From Filimonas lacunae (lineage in GTDB: Bacteria > Bacteroidota > Bacteroidia > Chitinophagales > Chitinophagaceae): 64,000 bases of DNA. The notes beneath the pieces were generated by a model. It was not told the DNA's origin. It saw only the letters and a list, made by a program, of their open reading frames with translations, and made no database searches. How positions within the stretch are numbered: position 1 is the first letter of the stretch; every line of letters begins with the position of its first letter. Location of the stretch: the NCBI RefSeq assembly GCF_002355595.1, contig NZ_AP017422.1, positions 5,894,823 to 5,958,822 of the forward strand. Direction: 5' to 3'. Shown here piece by piece: positions 7,588 through 17,248 of this stretch. The translations under genes were made by a program, and so were the position numbers.

Positions 7588-9414
7588 ATGTATCGTACTC
7601 ACAATTGTGGTGAATTAAGAATTGAAAATGCTAACAGCCAGGTAACGCTGGCAGGCTGGGTGCAAACCGTAAGAAAATTCGGAGCTATTACTTTTATAGA
7701 TCTGCGCGATCGTTATGGTATAACCCAGCTTTTGCTTGGAGAAGAACTGAATTACCTGCTGGACGAAAATCCGTTAGGCAGGGAATATGTAATTCAGGTA
7801 ACAGGTACTGCCCAGGAGCGTACTAATAAAAATCCGAATATTCCTACAGGCGATATCGAGATACATGTTCAGTCCTATACTATTCTCAATAAATCTGCAG
7901 TTCCTCCATTCACCATTACCGACGAAACAGATGGTGGCGATGACCTGCGTATGAAATACCGCTATCTCGATCTGCGTCGTAATGCGGTAAAGAAAAACCT
8001 GGAACTGCGCTATGCCGTAAACCGTTCTGCCAGGAACTACCTGCACGAGAACAGTTTTATGGATATTGAAACGCCTTTCCTTATCAAGTCTACTCCTGAG
8101 GGAGCCAGAGATTTTGTGGTACCATCGCGCATGAACCCTGGTCAGTTTTATGCATTACCACAATCACCACAAACCTTCAAGCAATTATTAATGGTAAGCG
8201 GTTACGACCGTTACTACCAGATTGTAAAATGTTTCCGTGACGAGGACTTACGCGCCGATCGTCAACCTGAGTTCACACAGATTGACTGTGAAATGAGCTT
8301 TGTGGAACAGGAAGACATCATCAACATGTTTGAAGGCCTGGTACGACGTATATTCAAAGACGTAAAGGATATCGATTATACCGAAGTTATCAGCCGCATG
8401 ACCTGGGAAGATGCGATGTGGCAGTATGGTAACGATAAGCCGGATATCCGTTTTGGAATGCAGATACTGAACCTGAAATCAGCTTTTAACAGAAACAACC
8501 AGATAGAAGCTACGGGTGAATTGATTAACGGAGCCGGTTTTGGCGTGTTTGATAATGCAGAAACAGTACTGGCTATCGCGGTGCCTGGTTGCAGCGAATA
8601 CACCCGTAAACAAACAGACGAACTTACGGAGTGGGTAAAACGTCCGCAAATTGGCATGCAGGGCCTGGTGTTTATTAAATGTAACGCCGATGGCACCTAC
8701 AAAAGCAGTGTAGACAAGTTTTACAGTGAGGATAAATTAAAAGCCATTGCCACTGCAGCCGGCGCCAAGGCGGGCGACCTGGTACTGATACTGGCTGGCC
8801 GCGAAGAAAGAACCCGTAAAGCTACCAGCGAACTGCGCCTGGAAATGGGCAAACGCCTGGGTCTGCGCAAAGAGAATGAGTTTAAACTGTTATGGGTAAT
8901 GGACTTCCCGCTGTTTGAATATGCAGAAGAGGAAAACCGTTGGGTAGCGCGTCACCACCCATTCACTTCTCCTAAGCCTTCTGATATTGCCACTATGATC
9001 AATAACAATCCTGTTATTGACAACCCGGAAAAATACCTGGAACATCCTTATTCCAACATCAAAGCCAATGCCTACGACATGGTATTAAATGGCAATGAAA
9101 TTGGCGGTGGCTCTATCCGTATTTTCCAGCGCGAACTACAGGAGAAAATGTTTGCCGCCTTAGGCATGTCTACCGAAGAAGCCAACCACAAATTCGGTTT
9201 CTTACTGGGTGCATTTGAATACGGTGCCCCTCCACATGGTGGCATTGCTTTTGGTTTTGACCGCTTGTGTTCCATCCTAGGTGGCAGCGAAAGCATACGC
9301 GACTTTATTGCGTTCCCTAAAAACAACAGTGGACGCGATGTAATGCTGGATGCTCCTTCTGAAATTGACGAAAAACAATTTGCAGAACTACAGATTAAAT
9401 TAAACCTGCAATAA
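7588..9414 (+). CDS. aspS: Aspartate--tRNA ligase
   Basis: A 608-residue class II aminoacyl-tRNA synthetase of the bacterial type. The N-terminal OB-fold anticodon-binding domain begins [11 protein letters not shown] and contains [14 protein letters not shown] and FIDLRDRYG. Catalytic motif 2 is [18 protein letters not shown] and motif 3 is [10 protein letters not shown]. The GAD-like insertion expected in bacterial AspRS lies between about residues 290 and 410. It charges tRNA-Asp with aspartate; whether it is discriminating cannot be judged here. It has its own promoter element and a strong terminator, so it is probably monocistronic. Confidence 0.97.
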   Translation: MYRTHNCGELRIENANSQVTLAGWVQTVRKFGAITFIDLRDRYGITQLLLGEELNYLLDENPLGREYVIQVTGTAQERTNKNPNIPTGDIEIHVQSYTILNKSAVPPFTITDETDGGDDLRMKYRYLDLRRNAVKKNLELRYAVNRSARNYLHENSFMDIETPFLIKSTPEGARDFVVPSRMNPGQFYALPQSPQTFKQLLMVSGYDRYYQIVKCFRDEDLRADRQPEFTQIDCEMSFVEQEDIINMFEGLVRRIFKDVKDIDYTEVISRMTWEDAMWQYGNDKPDIRFGMQILNLKSAFNRNNQIEATGELINGAGFGVFDNAETVLAIAVPGCSEYTRKQTDELTEWVKRPQIGMQGLVFIKCNADGTYKSSVDKFYSEDKLKAIATAAGAKAGDLVLILAGREERTRKATSELRLEMGKRLGLRKENEFKLLWVMDFPLFEYAEEENRWVARHHPFTSPKPSDIATMINNNPVIDNPEKYLEHPYSNIKANAYDMVLNGNEIGGGSIRIFQRELQEKMFAALGMSTEEANHKFGFLLGAFEYGAPPHGGIAFGFDRLCSILGGSESIRDFIAFPKNNSGRDVMLDAPSEIDEKQFAELQIKLNLQ

Positions 9415-9432
9415 GTATAACTTTCTTCCAGC

Positions 9433-9468
9433 AGCCGGTAAACAACAACATTGTTTACCGGCTTTTTT
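9433..9468 (+). terminator. Rho-independent terminator after aspS
   Basis: A perfect 13-bp stem (9433-9445 with 9451-9463) with a 5-base loop is followed by a T-tract, 19 bases after the aspS stop. Confidence 0.88.
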
Positions 9469-9529
9469 GTTATATTGTACTCGTCTTCGATTTTTTGTCA
9501 TAAGCATTTAAATTATTATCGTTTCGCTT

Positions 9530-10975
9530 ATGAGTATATCTGCTTTGCTACAACAATATCATTGCGCCAATGGAACCTGGGACGAAATGTGCCATACCGG
9601 TGAAATACGCGATCACTACCATAAAGTGGTTACTGCCCTGCAAAAACTGGACGTAAACATCCTGCAACAGAAAGATCTGTTGGCCAGCGAACTGTTTATG
9701 AACCAGGGCATCACTTTTACGGTGTATAGCGATAATGCTGGTATTGAACGCATTTTTCCCTTCGATATTATACCCCGTATTATTACCGGGGCGGAATGGG
9801 CGCACATTGAAGCAGGCATAAAGCAACGGTTAAAAGCGCTTAACCTGTTTTTAAAAGACATTTATTCCGATCAGCAGATACTGAAAGACAAAGTTATTCC
9901 TGCAGCATTAATAGCTTCCTGCCCTCACTATACAAGGGAAGTATTTGGCATTAAGGTTCCTTACGACATTTATGTGCATATTTCGGGTATTGACCTGATA
10001 AGAGGGGATGATGGTAAGTTTTATATACTGGAAGATAACCTGCGTACTCCTTCCGGCGTATCGTATATGCTGGAAAACCGGGAAGTGACCAAACGCATTT
10101 TCCCCGATATGCTGGCGGCTAATAAGGTACGGCTGGTACATAATTACCCGTTAATGCTGCACCAGATATTGTTATCACTGGCTCCTACTCAAATATCTTC
10201 TCCTACCGTAGTATTGTTAACACCCGGTATTTTCAACTCAGCTTATTACGAGCATACCTACCTTGCCCGGCAAATGGGAATTGCATTGGTAGAGGGACGT
10301 GACCTGGTGGTAGACAATCATAAAGTATATATGAAAACTACTAACGGATTGGAACAGGTGCATGTTATTTACCGCCGGATTGATGATGAGTTCCTTGACC
10401 CGCTGGTATTTAAAACCAATAGTGTTTTGGGAGTTCCAGGCCTGATGAGCGCTTACCGCAAAGGCAATGTGGCATTGGTAAATGCAGTAGGTAATGGTGT
10501 TGCGGATGACAAAGCCGTGTACGCCTATGTACCTGACATGATAAAATACTATCTTAACGAAGACCCTATCCTGCCCAATGTTCCTACCTATGAATTAAGT
10601 AATGCCGATGCCAGGCAATATGTTTTTGAAAACATTCAAAATATGGTAGTAAAACGTACCAATCAATCGGGTGGCTATGGTATGGTTATGGGCAACACGG
10701 TCAGTGAAACCGACTGGTTAAAAGCAAAAGCAGAAATAGAAGCAGATCCCAGAAGTTTTATTGCCCAACCCATTATTAAACTGAGTACGGTGCCTTGTTT
10801 TATTGATGGCAAATTTCAGCCACGCCATGTGGACCTACGACCTTATGCACTATGCGGCCCTAACGGTGTGCAGATTGTACCCGGCGGATTAACACGGGTA
10901 GCTTTACGTGAAGGATCGCTGGTAGTAAACTCCTCACAAGGTGGCGGCAGTAAAGACACCTGGATTATAGATTAA
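9530..10975 (+). CDS. Circularly permuted type 2 ATP-grasp protein (COG2308-like)
   Basis: A 481-residue protein of the family joining the old DUF404 and DUF407 regions. Family landmarks are the early stretch GITFTVYSDNAGIERIFPFD, then DLIRGDDGKFYILEDNLRTP, VIYRRIDDEFLDPLVF and VVKRTNQSGGYGM, and the C-terminal glycine-rich GGGSKDTWI. ATP-grasp enzymes join a carboxylate to an amine or thiol using ATP; comparative genomics has predicted amide or peptide ligase activity for this branch, but the product is unknown. It is the first gene of an operon with alpha-E and transglutaminase genes (25- and 12-base gaps), a widely conserved trio. Confidence 0.87.
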   Translation: MSISALLQQYHCANGTWDEMCHTGEIRDHYHKVVTALQKLDVNILQQKDLLASELFMNQGITFTVYSDNAGIERIFPFDIIPRIITGAEWAHIEAGIKQRLKALNLFLKDIYSDQQILKDKVIPAALIASCPHYTREVFGIKVPYDIYVHISGIDLIRGDDGKFYILEDNLRTPSGVSYMLENREVTKRIFPDMLAANKVRLVHNYPLMLHQILLSLAPTQISSPTVVLLTPGIFNSAYYEHTYLARQMGIALVEGRDLVVDNHKVYMKTTNGLEQVHVIYRRIDDEFLDPLVFKTNSVLGVPGLMSAYRKGNVALVNAVGNGVADDKAVYAYVPDMIKYYLNEDPILPNVPTYELSNADARQYVFENIQNMVVKRTNQSGGYGMVMGNTVSETDWLKAKAEIEADPRSFIAQPIIKLSTVPCFIDGKFQPRHVDLRPYALCGPNGVQIVPGGLTRVALREGSLVVNSSQGGGSKDTWIID

Positions 10976-11000
10976 TTATTGACTCACTAACCCTAGATAT

Positions 11001-11942
11001 ATGCTGAGTAGAATTGCAGATTCTCTATTCTGGATGAACCGCTACATGGAACGTGCCGATGGCATGCTACGTTCTATTAAAGCTTTTTATATTTTATCAC
11101 TGGATAAAAACACGGATGATCAACAGGGCTGGTTACCTGTTCTGGAAGTATTTACTGCTGCCGATCAGCAGCAGATGCAATTGCTGGAAAATGATACAGA
11201 TGCCGTATTACGTCAGCTGATCATTGACACACAAAATACCAACTCGCTAAAGGTGTTACTTACCAAAGCCAGGGAAAATGCACGTGGCATACAAGATCAT
11301 ATTACCAAAGAAGTATGGGAACAGGTAAACCAGATGTACCACCTGGCCAATCACTCTTCCCTGCCGCAACGGCTGCATAGCTATGGCGCACTGGAAGTAA
11401 TTGATAATCTTACCCGTTATAGCCTGTTATATACCGGCGTTATCGACAGCACCATGGCGCGTGGCATGGGCTGGCATTTTATGAACCTGGGCAAATACAT
11501 AGAAAGATGCCTCCAAACCATTGAAATTTCGGAAAAGCAATATCAGCAAATTGACTACCAGCTAAAAAACAGCCGAGATGTTATTCAATGGCGCTACCTG
11601 TTGCTGTCACTTGCCGGGTACGAATTGCATCTGAAACGATACCGTACCCCTAATAATAACCAGAATGTACTGCACCAGGTGCTTATAAACCAGGATTTTA
11701 CCCGCAGCGTATTATACTCGTTAAGCAGGCTGGATAAACATTTGTGCGATATAGTAAAAGAAAATCCTTCGGCTGAAAACAAAGCGCTGGAACGTAGTTT
11801 TGGACGCCTGTACAGTTATGTAAGATATATTGACCTAGATTCGCTGAACGAAGCCCGGCTGAAAACGTTTTTTGATACCGTAAGAAACGATCTGCTGGAA
11901 TTCAGCACGCGACTGGGACAGTGCTTTTTTTCTTATGCCTAA
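11001..11942 (+). CDS. Alpha-E domain protein (COG2307-like)
   Basis: A 313-residue, mostly helical protein. The opening MLSRIADSLFWMNRYMERADGM is the hallmark of the alpha-E (DUF403) family, and ARGMGWHFMNLGKYIERC near residues 150-170 is its second conserved block. No catalytic residues are recognised, and there is no signal peptide. The family is nearly always next to the permuted ATP-grasp protein, as here, and is thought to work with it, perhaps as a scaffold or as a helper for the ligase substrate. Function is unproven. Confidence 0.85.
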   Translation: MLSRIADSLFWMNRYMERADGMLRSIKAFYILSLDKNTDDQQGWLPVLEVFTAADQQQMQLLENDTDAVLRQLIIDTQNTNSLKVLLTKARENARGIQDHITKEVWEQVNQMYHLANHSSLPQRLHSYGALEVIDNLTRYSLLYTGVIDSTMARGMGWHFMNLGKYIERCLQTIEISEKQYQQIDYQLKNSRDVIQWRYLLLSLAGYELHLKRYRTPNNNQNVLHQVLINQDFTRSVLYSLSRLDKHLCDIVKENPSAENKALERSFGRLYSYVRYIDLDSLNEARLKTFFDTVRNDLLEFSTRLGQCFFSYA

Positions 11943-11954
11943 CGCAAAAGTATT

Positions 11955-12887
11955 ATGCCGATATTCAACATTCATCATATAACGCGCTACGAATACGATC
12001 GACCTGTTAAAGAAAGCACTAATGAAATAAAAATCTACCCTTATCAAAGTCCAGATCAGGAAACTTTGCAGCACGATCTGGTTATTACTGGTCAACCAGA
12101 AGTACAGCTTTTCCAGGACTATTGGGGTAATAAATTCGGCTCATTTAATGTGTTACCCGTTCACCAGAAGCTGGTAATAGAAAGCAGGTTGATAGTACGT
12201 ACTACTGCCCCATCGCAACTACGCATTAATTTTCATGGCACCTGGCAACAGCTGGAAGAAGAAACAGCAGGCCAGTTATTATTACTGGAACTGGCAACAC
12301 CCGATATTGTAAAAGCCCAGGATAAAATAGATACCATTACCCGGGAAATACAGGAAAAAACACACAGCGCTGCTGCTGCTGTTGAATATGGAGCAGAATA
12401 TGTTTTCAAACATTTCCAGTACATCAAAGGCATTACTACCATCGAAACCACAGTGGACGAAGTATTGGAACACAAGGCTGGCGTATGTCAGGATTTTGCC
12501 CACCTGCTGTTAGCCATTTTACGCCGCTTACACATACCCTGCCGGTATGTAAGTGGCTATATCTGCCCCAACAAAAACGGCATGCGTGGCGAAGGCGCAA
12601 CCCATGCGTGGATTGAAGCCTGGCTACCACAATACGGATGGGCTGGCATAGATCCCACCAACAATGTATGGGTCACCAATAACCACGTAAAATTGTCTGT
12701 AGGACGCCACTTTTCAGACTGCAGCCCTGTTAAAGGTACTTTCAAAGGGCCAGCCCGTCAGCAATTAAGCGTTTTTGTATCAGTAGGATATGAAGATGGG
12801 CATGTATTCGAAGACATGAACAATGTAAACACCCACCAACAGGAGAACGATCAGGAAGTGTCCGACGGATTAAGTGTTCAGCAATAG
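11955..12887 (+). CDS. Transglutaminase-like cysteine protease
   Basis: A 310-residue protein with an N-terminal beta-strand region (FNIHHITRYEYDRPVKES), a signature of the transglutaminase proteins that accompany ATP-grasp/alpha-E pairs. The catalytic triad is visible: Cys in KAGVCQDFAHL, His in GATHAWIEAWLP and Asp in WAGIDPTNN. The fold either hydrolyses or forms amide bonds; bacterial forms are more often proteases. There is no signal peptide, so it is likely cytosolic. Its position 12 bases after the alpha-E gene suggests that it processes the same unknown peptide or amide product. Confidence 0.88.
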   Translation: MPIFNIHHITRYEYDRPVKESTNEIKIYPYQSPDQETLQHDLVITGQPEVQLFQDYWGNKFGSFNVLPVHQKLVIESRLIVRTTAPSQLRINFHGTWQQLEEETAGQLLLLELATPDIVKAQDKIDTITREIQEKTHSAAAAVEYGAEYVFKHFQYIKGITTIETTVDEVLEHKAGVCQDFAHLLLAILRRLHIPCRYVSGYICPNKNGMRGEGATHAWIEAWLPQYGWAGIDPTNNVWVTNNHVKLSVGRHFSDCSPVKGTFKGPARQQLSVFVSVGYEDGHVFEDMNNVNTHQQENDQEVSDGLSVQQ

Positions 12888-12933
12888 TATTACAGAAAAA
12901 TAATGCAACTTGCAGCCCTTAATCAGTGTTATC

Positions 12934-13443
12934 ATGAAAGGTTTAATCGTTTATCGCCTGGTGTCTGTGCTCGTAAACATGTTCAGCATGTTTCTGGCGA
13001 TACTTCTGTTTATGGTGTTGCCAGCGGTATTTTCCAACCTGCTTCTTGCCCTACCTGCCTTTCTGTTATTGAGTATTGTGTTATATGCGTGGTTTGCCAA
13101 TAAGTTCTTTATAAAAGCGTTTGTTCAACGCACTGTTTTTACTAAAAAACAAAAAGACTGGTTACAGGTAAATGCCATTGTAACCAGCATTGTTTCTGCC
13201 ATCTGGTTTTTTAGTGCATTCAGCGCCTACACACACCCTACTCCATTAAAAGAAGCAGTAGAAGTACAAATGCCCGCCGAGTTACAGAATAAAATCACTA
13301 TCCAAACTGTAAAAAATATAGGCATTGGCTTAATGAGCATTTGCGTTTTATTATTAACCCATGTTATCTGGACCATTTCCCTGTTGCGCAAATACCTGGA
13401 ACATTTGAAAAACGTATCCGAAGAATCAGACATGGACAACTGA
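12934..13443 (+). CDS. Four-helix membrane protein, unknown function
   Basis: A 169-residue protein from the ATG at 12934 (MKGLIVYRLVSVLV); an upstream TTG at 12910 would only add eight residues. Four hydrophobic segments are visible: around residues 7-27, 30-52, 75-95 and 130-152. The C-terminus is charged (LKNVSEESDMDN) and its final codons overlap the convergent membrane protein gene by 18 bases. It starts 46 bases after the transglutaminase gene on the same strand and could be a fourth member of that operon, though it is not part of the conserved trio. Family not recognised. Confidence 0.6.
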   Translation: MKGLIVYRLVSVLVNMFSMFLAILLFMVLPAVFSNLLLALPAFLLLSIVLYAWFANKFFIKAFVQRTVFTKKQKDWLQVNAIVTSIVSAIWFFSAFSAYTHPTPLKEAVEVQMPAELQNKITIQTVKNIGIGLMSICVLLLTHVIWTISLLRKYLEHLKNVSEESDMDN

Positions 13444-14142
13444 TGCAGTTGAAGGAGTTCTGAATGCTCCACTATAGTTTTTACGTATCCTATCATGAAT
13501 ATCTGTGTACACCTTTCTCCATGACAGCATTATTAAAATAGCCAGTGGCGCCAGGTAAACGGATAATGAGAACAGGAAGGGCGAGTAATCATCCGGTGTA
13601 AGCCATGAATATACATTCATGCTTAAATACCAAACTGGCACACCACCTATCAGTATATGTATATTAGCTAATACGGCCATACATAACAATGGCGTTTTGT
13701 ATTCCTTTACATTTTGTTTCACCACTTTACCCCTTTTGGTAAAGGCGAACGAGTATCCTACCAATACCAATATCTGCATTAAAAGCCCCGGGAACTTATG
13801 AATATTCATATACTTTTCACCTAATACGGCCGCCGTTATCAGCAATACAGTCAATGATATTTTAGGCCAGGTGAAGTATTCTAAAAAGCTTTGCACCGTT
13901 AAACGTAAATACTCCTTCACCAGTTGCCGTCTGGTTTCTTTTACCAGTTTTGGCCACTCTGCCGCAAATACAGGAGCAATTCTGTTGGCCACCACATCAA
14001 AGGTTTCTTCCGGGTGTTGCTCGCATTCTGTTTCTATGGCGGTAGCCATATGATCTACCAGTTCGGTTTGCAAATCGTAATAGCGTATTCCTTTTTTATG
14101 GCAATACACCTCTAATCTTTTAATCTGTTCTTCGGTAAGCAT
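13426..14142 (-). CDS. Membrane protein with N-terminal HAAS-like helical domain, PadR-linked
   Basis: A 238-residue protein. The first 100 residues are soluble and helical (LTEEQIKRLEVYCHKKGI, DLQTELVDHMATAIE, WPKLVKETRRQLVKEYL), reminiscent of the small cytosolic HAAS/DUF1700-type domain found in membrane proteins paired with PadR regulators. Four membrane helices follow (ISLTVLLITAAVLG, LLMQILVLVGYSFAF, LLCMAVLANIHILIGGV and LFSLSVYLAPLAILIML). Its ATG lies 2 bases after the padR stop, so the two are co-transcribed. The likely role is a membrane effector or sensor controlled by PadR; the HAAS assignment is tentative. Confidence 0.6.
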   Translation of the reverse strand: MLTEEQIKRLEVYCHKKGIRYYDLQTELVDHMATAIETECEQHPEETFDVVANRIAPVFAAEWPKLVKETRRQLVKEYLRLTVQSFLEYFTWPKISLTVLLITAAVLGEKYMNIHKFPGLLMQILVLVGYSFAFTKRGKVVKQNVKEYKTPLLCMAVLANIHILIGGVPVWYLSMNVYSWLTPDDYSPFLFSLSVYLAPLAILIMLSWRKVYTDIHDRIRKNYSGAFRTPSTASVVHV

Positions 14143-14144
14143 AA

Positions 14145-14477
14145 TTATATTGTTTTGGGTTGCAGCAACATTTGTAGTGTTTGCACAAAAGTTTGCAGCT
14201 CTTCCGCTGCCACAGCTTTTTGCTGGTTACCTGTTTGTGTCAATGAATAATATTTGCGCATGCGGTTGCCTATAGGTTCCATTTCTACCTGTAAAATGCC
14301 TTCTGCTTCCAACCGGTGCAGCAATGGATATAAGGCACCTTCTGTAATCACCAGCTCGCCCCGCGTTAATTCCTTTACCTTCTGCGTTATTTCATAACCA
14401 TACATACGTCCATGATCGTGAAGCAGTTGCAGCAAAACGGGTTCCAGGCATCCCTTATACAACGCACGTTTATCCAT
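14145..14477 (-). CDS. PadR-family transcriptional regulator
   Basis: About 110 residues from the ATG at 14477 (MDKRALYKGCLEPVLLQLL); 16 extra in-frame codons upstream do not resemble the family. The winged helix is visible in GRMYGYEITQKVKE and ITEGALYPLLHRLEAEGIL, the core PadR signature, followed by RMRKYYSLTQTGNQ. The short C-terminal helix is typical of the compact subfamily 2, which dimerises through it. It probably represses its own promoter and the membrane protein gene immediately downstream. Confidence 0.9.
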   Translation of the reverse strand: MDKRALYKGCLEPVLLQLLHDHGRMYGYEITQKVKELTRGELVITEGALYPLLHRLEAEGILQVEMEPIGNRMRKYYSLTQTGNQQKAVAAEELQTFVQTLQMLLQPKTI

Positions 14478-14568
14478 ATCATAAATATACCCAATATGCC
14501 AATACATAAGTTTCTTAGGTATCATATTTTTTCTTCCATTTTGCTAAAGAATTAAGTATTTTGCCTTC

Positions 14569-15837
14569 ATGAACAGCGCTATACCGTTGGCAGAACGACT
14601 ACGTCCGGAAAACCTGGACGATCTTGTGGGGCAGGAACATCTTACAGGTAAAGGCAGCATTCTGCGAAATGCTATTGACAAAGGCTTAATTCCCTCTATG
14701 CTATTATGGGGGCCACCCGGCGTAGGCAAAACCACTATTGCCAATATTGTGGCTCATACCCTTCAACTTCCTTTTTACCAGCTCAGTGCCATTAGCAGTG
14801 GCGTAAAAGATGTGCGCGAAGTAATAGAGGTAGCCAAGGCGCAATCACGCGCAATTTTGTTTATTGATGAAATTCACCGCTTTAATAAAGGCCAGCAGGA
14901 TGCTTTGCTGGGTGCTGTAGAAAAAGGCACTATTACTTTAATAGGTGCTACCACCGAAAACCCATCGTTTGAAGTAAATGCGGCCTTGCTAAGCCGTTGC
15001 CAGGTGTATGTGCTGAAAGCACTAAGCGAAGAGGCATTGGTGCAACTGTTGCATCAGGCCATGCAAAAAGATGAGTATCTTCAGCAATACGATATTGAAC
15101 TACAGGAAACAACTGCTTTAATTAATATCTCCGGTGGTGATGCACGCAAACTGTTAAACCTGTTTGAACTGGTGGTGCAGGCTTCTGTAACTGATCAGAA
15201 ACTGGTTATTACCGATAAGCTGGTAATGGATATTGCCCAAAAGCGCATAGCACTGTACGATAAAAAGGGTGAACAGCACTATGATATTATTTCCGCGTTT
15301 ATTAAAAGTATGCGCGGCAGTGACCCTAACGGGGCTGTATACTGGCTGGCACGTATGATTGAAGGTGGCGAAGACGTGAAGTTTATTGCCCGCCGCATGC
15401 TCATTTTTGCCAGTGAAGATATTGGCAATGCCAATGCCAATGCTTTATTACTTGCCAATGCCACGTTTGATGCAGTTACTAAAATCGGTTACCCCGAAGC
15501 CAGGATTATTTTATCGCAATGTGCTACCTATCTGGCTTCTTCCGCTAAAAGCAATGCATCTTATGCAGCTATTGGCGCTGCTTTGCAGGCAGTACAGCAA
15601 TATGGCGATTTACCCGTACCATTGCATATCAGAAATGCGCCTACTAAACTGATGAAGAACCTTGACTATGGCAAGGGTTACAAATACGCGCATTCTTTTG
15701 AAGGCAGTTTTGCCGAACAGGAATATTTACCAGAAATGTTAAGTGGTACTGCTTTTTACGAACCGGGTCAAAACGCCCGTGAAGAAGAATTACGCCGGTT
15801 TTTAAAAGCAAAGTGGAAAGATAAATACGGTTATTAA
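14569..15837 (+). CDS. rarA: Replication-associated recombination protein A (AAA+ ATPase)
   Basis: A 422-residue AAA+ ATPase of the RarA/MgsA/WRNIP1 family. Walker A is LWGPPGVGKTTIANI (about residues 45-59), Walker B is ILFIDEIHRFNKGQQDALL, sensor 1 is LIGATTENPSFEVN, and the arginine finger is in LLSRCQVY. The C-terminal tetramerisation region contains IISAFIKSMRGSDPNGAVYWLARM, followed by ARRMLIFASEDIGNA, which is diagnostic. It acts at stalled replication forks with SSB. It lies just upstream of an esterase lipoprotein gene with no terminator between, but the two have no obvious functional link. Confidence 0.95.
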   Translation: MNSAIPLAERLRPENLDDLVGQEHLTGKGSILRNAIDKGLIPSMLLWGPPGVGKTTIANIVAHTLQLPFYQLSAISSGVKDVREVIEVAKAQSRAILFIDEIHRFNKGQQDALLGAVEKGTITLIGATTENPSFEVNAALLSRCQVYVLKALSEEALVQLLHQAMQKDEYLQQYDIELQETTALINISGGDARKLLNLFELVVQASVTDQKLVITDKLVMDIAQKRIALYDKKGEQHYDIISAFIKSMRGSDPNGAVYWLARMIEGGEDVKFIARRMLIFASEDIGNANANALLLANATFDAVTKIGYPEARIILSQCATYLASSAKSNASYAAIGAALQAVQQYGDLPVPLHIRNAPTKLMKNLDYGKGYKYAHSFEGSFAEQEYLPEMLSGTAFYEPGQNAREEELRRFLKAKWKDKYGY

Positions 15838-15871
15838 TGCAAACAGTTAACATAAACCAATATCTACAACA

Positions 15872-16738
15872 ATGAAGAATTACCGGGTATACCTGGCCAC
15901 CTTTGCAGCCGCTGTGCTGTTAACCCTATCCTGTAAAAAGGACGATGCCACACCAACTGACGACGCTTCCGTTGAAAAAACAGCTAAAGATGTAAGCTAC
16001 GGCGACAATAGCGCTCAAAAGCTGGATATATATCTGCCAGCCGGCAGAACTGATTCTGCTACCAAAATAATGGTATTGGTTCACGGTGGCGCCTGGACAT
16101 CCGGCGATAAAACTGAGCTGGATTCGGCAGTATTGTTTTTACGCCCACAGTTAAGCGATTATGCTATTTTCAATATCAACTACCGGTTAGCAGCATTACC
16201 CGCCACCAACCTGTGGCCCGCTCCTGTTAATGATATCAACAGCGCTATCGATTATATCATCAGCAAAGGGGCTGAGTATCATATTAACACCAATAAAATA
16301 GTATTAATTGGTGCCAGCGCCGGCGCACATCTTTCCTTACTGCATGCTTACAACTACAATAGCAAAGGCAATGTAAAAGCAGTGGTTGATTTATTTGGCC
16401 CTACCGATATTACTGCCTTAGCTAATAGTGACATTTATTACGCACAACTCCTTTCTGTGTGGTTAGGCGGCACGCCTGCTACTGCTCCGGCTAACTATGT
16501 AGCTGCCAGCCCTATTCAACATGTAACCGCACAGTCTCCTCCTACTATTATTTTCCATGGCACAGCCGATGATGTTGTGCCTATCAGCCAAAGCGTTGCA
16601 TTAAAAGCAGAGCTGGACAGCAAAGGAGTCATCAATGATTATAAAGAATACCCAGGTGAAAAACATGGCTGGACCGGCAGCAACCTGCTGGATACTTATA
16701 ATAGAGCCATTGCCTTTATTAAAAAAAATGTACAATAA
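15872..16738 (+). CDS. Alpha/beta hydrolase lipoprotein (BD-FAE-like esterase)
   Basis: A 288-residue lipoprotein with signal peptide MKNYRVYLATFAAAVLLTLS and Cys21. The hydrolase domain has the oxyanion motif HGGAW (residues 71-75), nucleophile Ser149 in GASAG, and probable Asp (233-234, in TADDVVP) and His265 (EKHGW). HGGxW plus GxSAG places it with carboxylesterases of the hormone-sensitive-lipase/BD-FAE type, which often remove acetyl or feruloyl groups from glycans. It is envelope-anchored. Its stop overlaps the elaA start by one base, so the two are translationally coupled. Substrate unknown. Confidence 0.83.
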   Translation: MKNYRVYLATFAAAVLLTLSCKKDDATPTDDASVEKTAKDVSYGDNSAQKLDIYLPAGRTDSATKIMVLVHGGAWTSGDKTELDSAVLFLRPQLSDYAIFNINYRLAALPATNLWPAPVNDINSAIDYIISKGAEYHINTNKIVLIGASAGAHLSLLHAYNYNSKGNVKAVVDLFGPTDITALANSDIYYAQLLSVWLGGTPATAPANYVAASPIQHVTAQSPPTIIFHGTADDVVPISQSVALKAELDSKGVINDYKEYPGEKHGWTGSNLLDTYNRAIAFIKKNVQ

Positions 16739-17187
16739 TGAACTTTAGTGCTGTGTGTAAGCATTTTACTGAATTAACGTTGCAGGAGTTATATGCCCTG
16801 CTTCGTTTACGCAGTGAGGTGTTTGTGGTGGAACAGAATTGTGTATTCCTGGATATGGATAATAAAGACCAGGAATGCCATCACCTGCTTTTATGGGATG
16901 GCAACAACCTCGTAGCCTGTGCTAGACTGGTACCTCCCGGTATATCCTACACCGAAATGTCCATAGGCCGTATTGTAAGCAGTCCGGCTTATCGTGGCAC
17001 CGGCTCTGGTCAGCAATTGGTAGCTGCTGCTATTGAACTGTGCTATGAATTGTTTGGCAAGGCCAATATCCAGATAGGTGCACAATTGTATCTCGAAAAA
17101 TTTTACGGCTCGTTCGGTTTTGAACGTATAGGTGAAGTATACGATGAAGATGGCATAGACCACATACACATGCTTAAGCACACATAA
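16738..17187 (+). CDS. elaA: GNAT-family acetyltransferase, ElaA-like
   Basis: A 149-residue protein of the ElaA group of GNAT acetyltransferases. The start region FTELTLQELYALLRLRSEVFVVEQNC is characteristic. The acetyl-CoA-binding loop is SIGRIVSSPAYRGTGSGQQL, and the end YLEKFYGSFGFERIGEVYDEDGIDHIHM is strongly conserved in the family. The acceptor is not firmly established. Its first base overlaps the stop of the upstream esterase. A bidirectional hairpin separates it from convergent uvrA. Confidence 0.87.
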   Translation: MNFSAVCKHFTELTLQELYALLRLRSEVFVVEQNCVFLDMDNKDQECHHLLLWDGNNLVACARLVPPGISYTEMSIGRIVSSPAYRGTGSGQQLVAAAIELCYELFGKANIQIGAQLYLEKFYGSFGFERIGEVYDEDGIDHIHMLKHT

Positions 17188-17189
17188 AA

Positions 17190-17226
17190 AATGGCCCCGA
17201 AAAGAATCTGACTTCCCGGGGCCATT
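17190..17226. terminator. Bidirectional hairpin between elaA and uvrA
   Basis: A perfect 10-bp GC-rich stem (17190-17199 with 17217-17226) encloses a 17-base loop, with A/T runs on both sides. It lies immediately after the elaA stop and before the uvrA stop, and probably serves both genes. Confidence 0.65.
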
Positions 17227-17248
17227 ATAAAATATCCGCTCTTACGCT

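Noticed and set aside
15421-15465. Short CCAATG-type repeats
   Set aside because: They encode the conserved Asn-Ala-Asn-Ala stretch of RarA and are not a DNA element.
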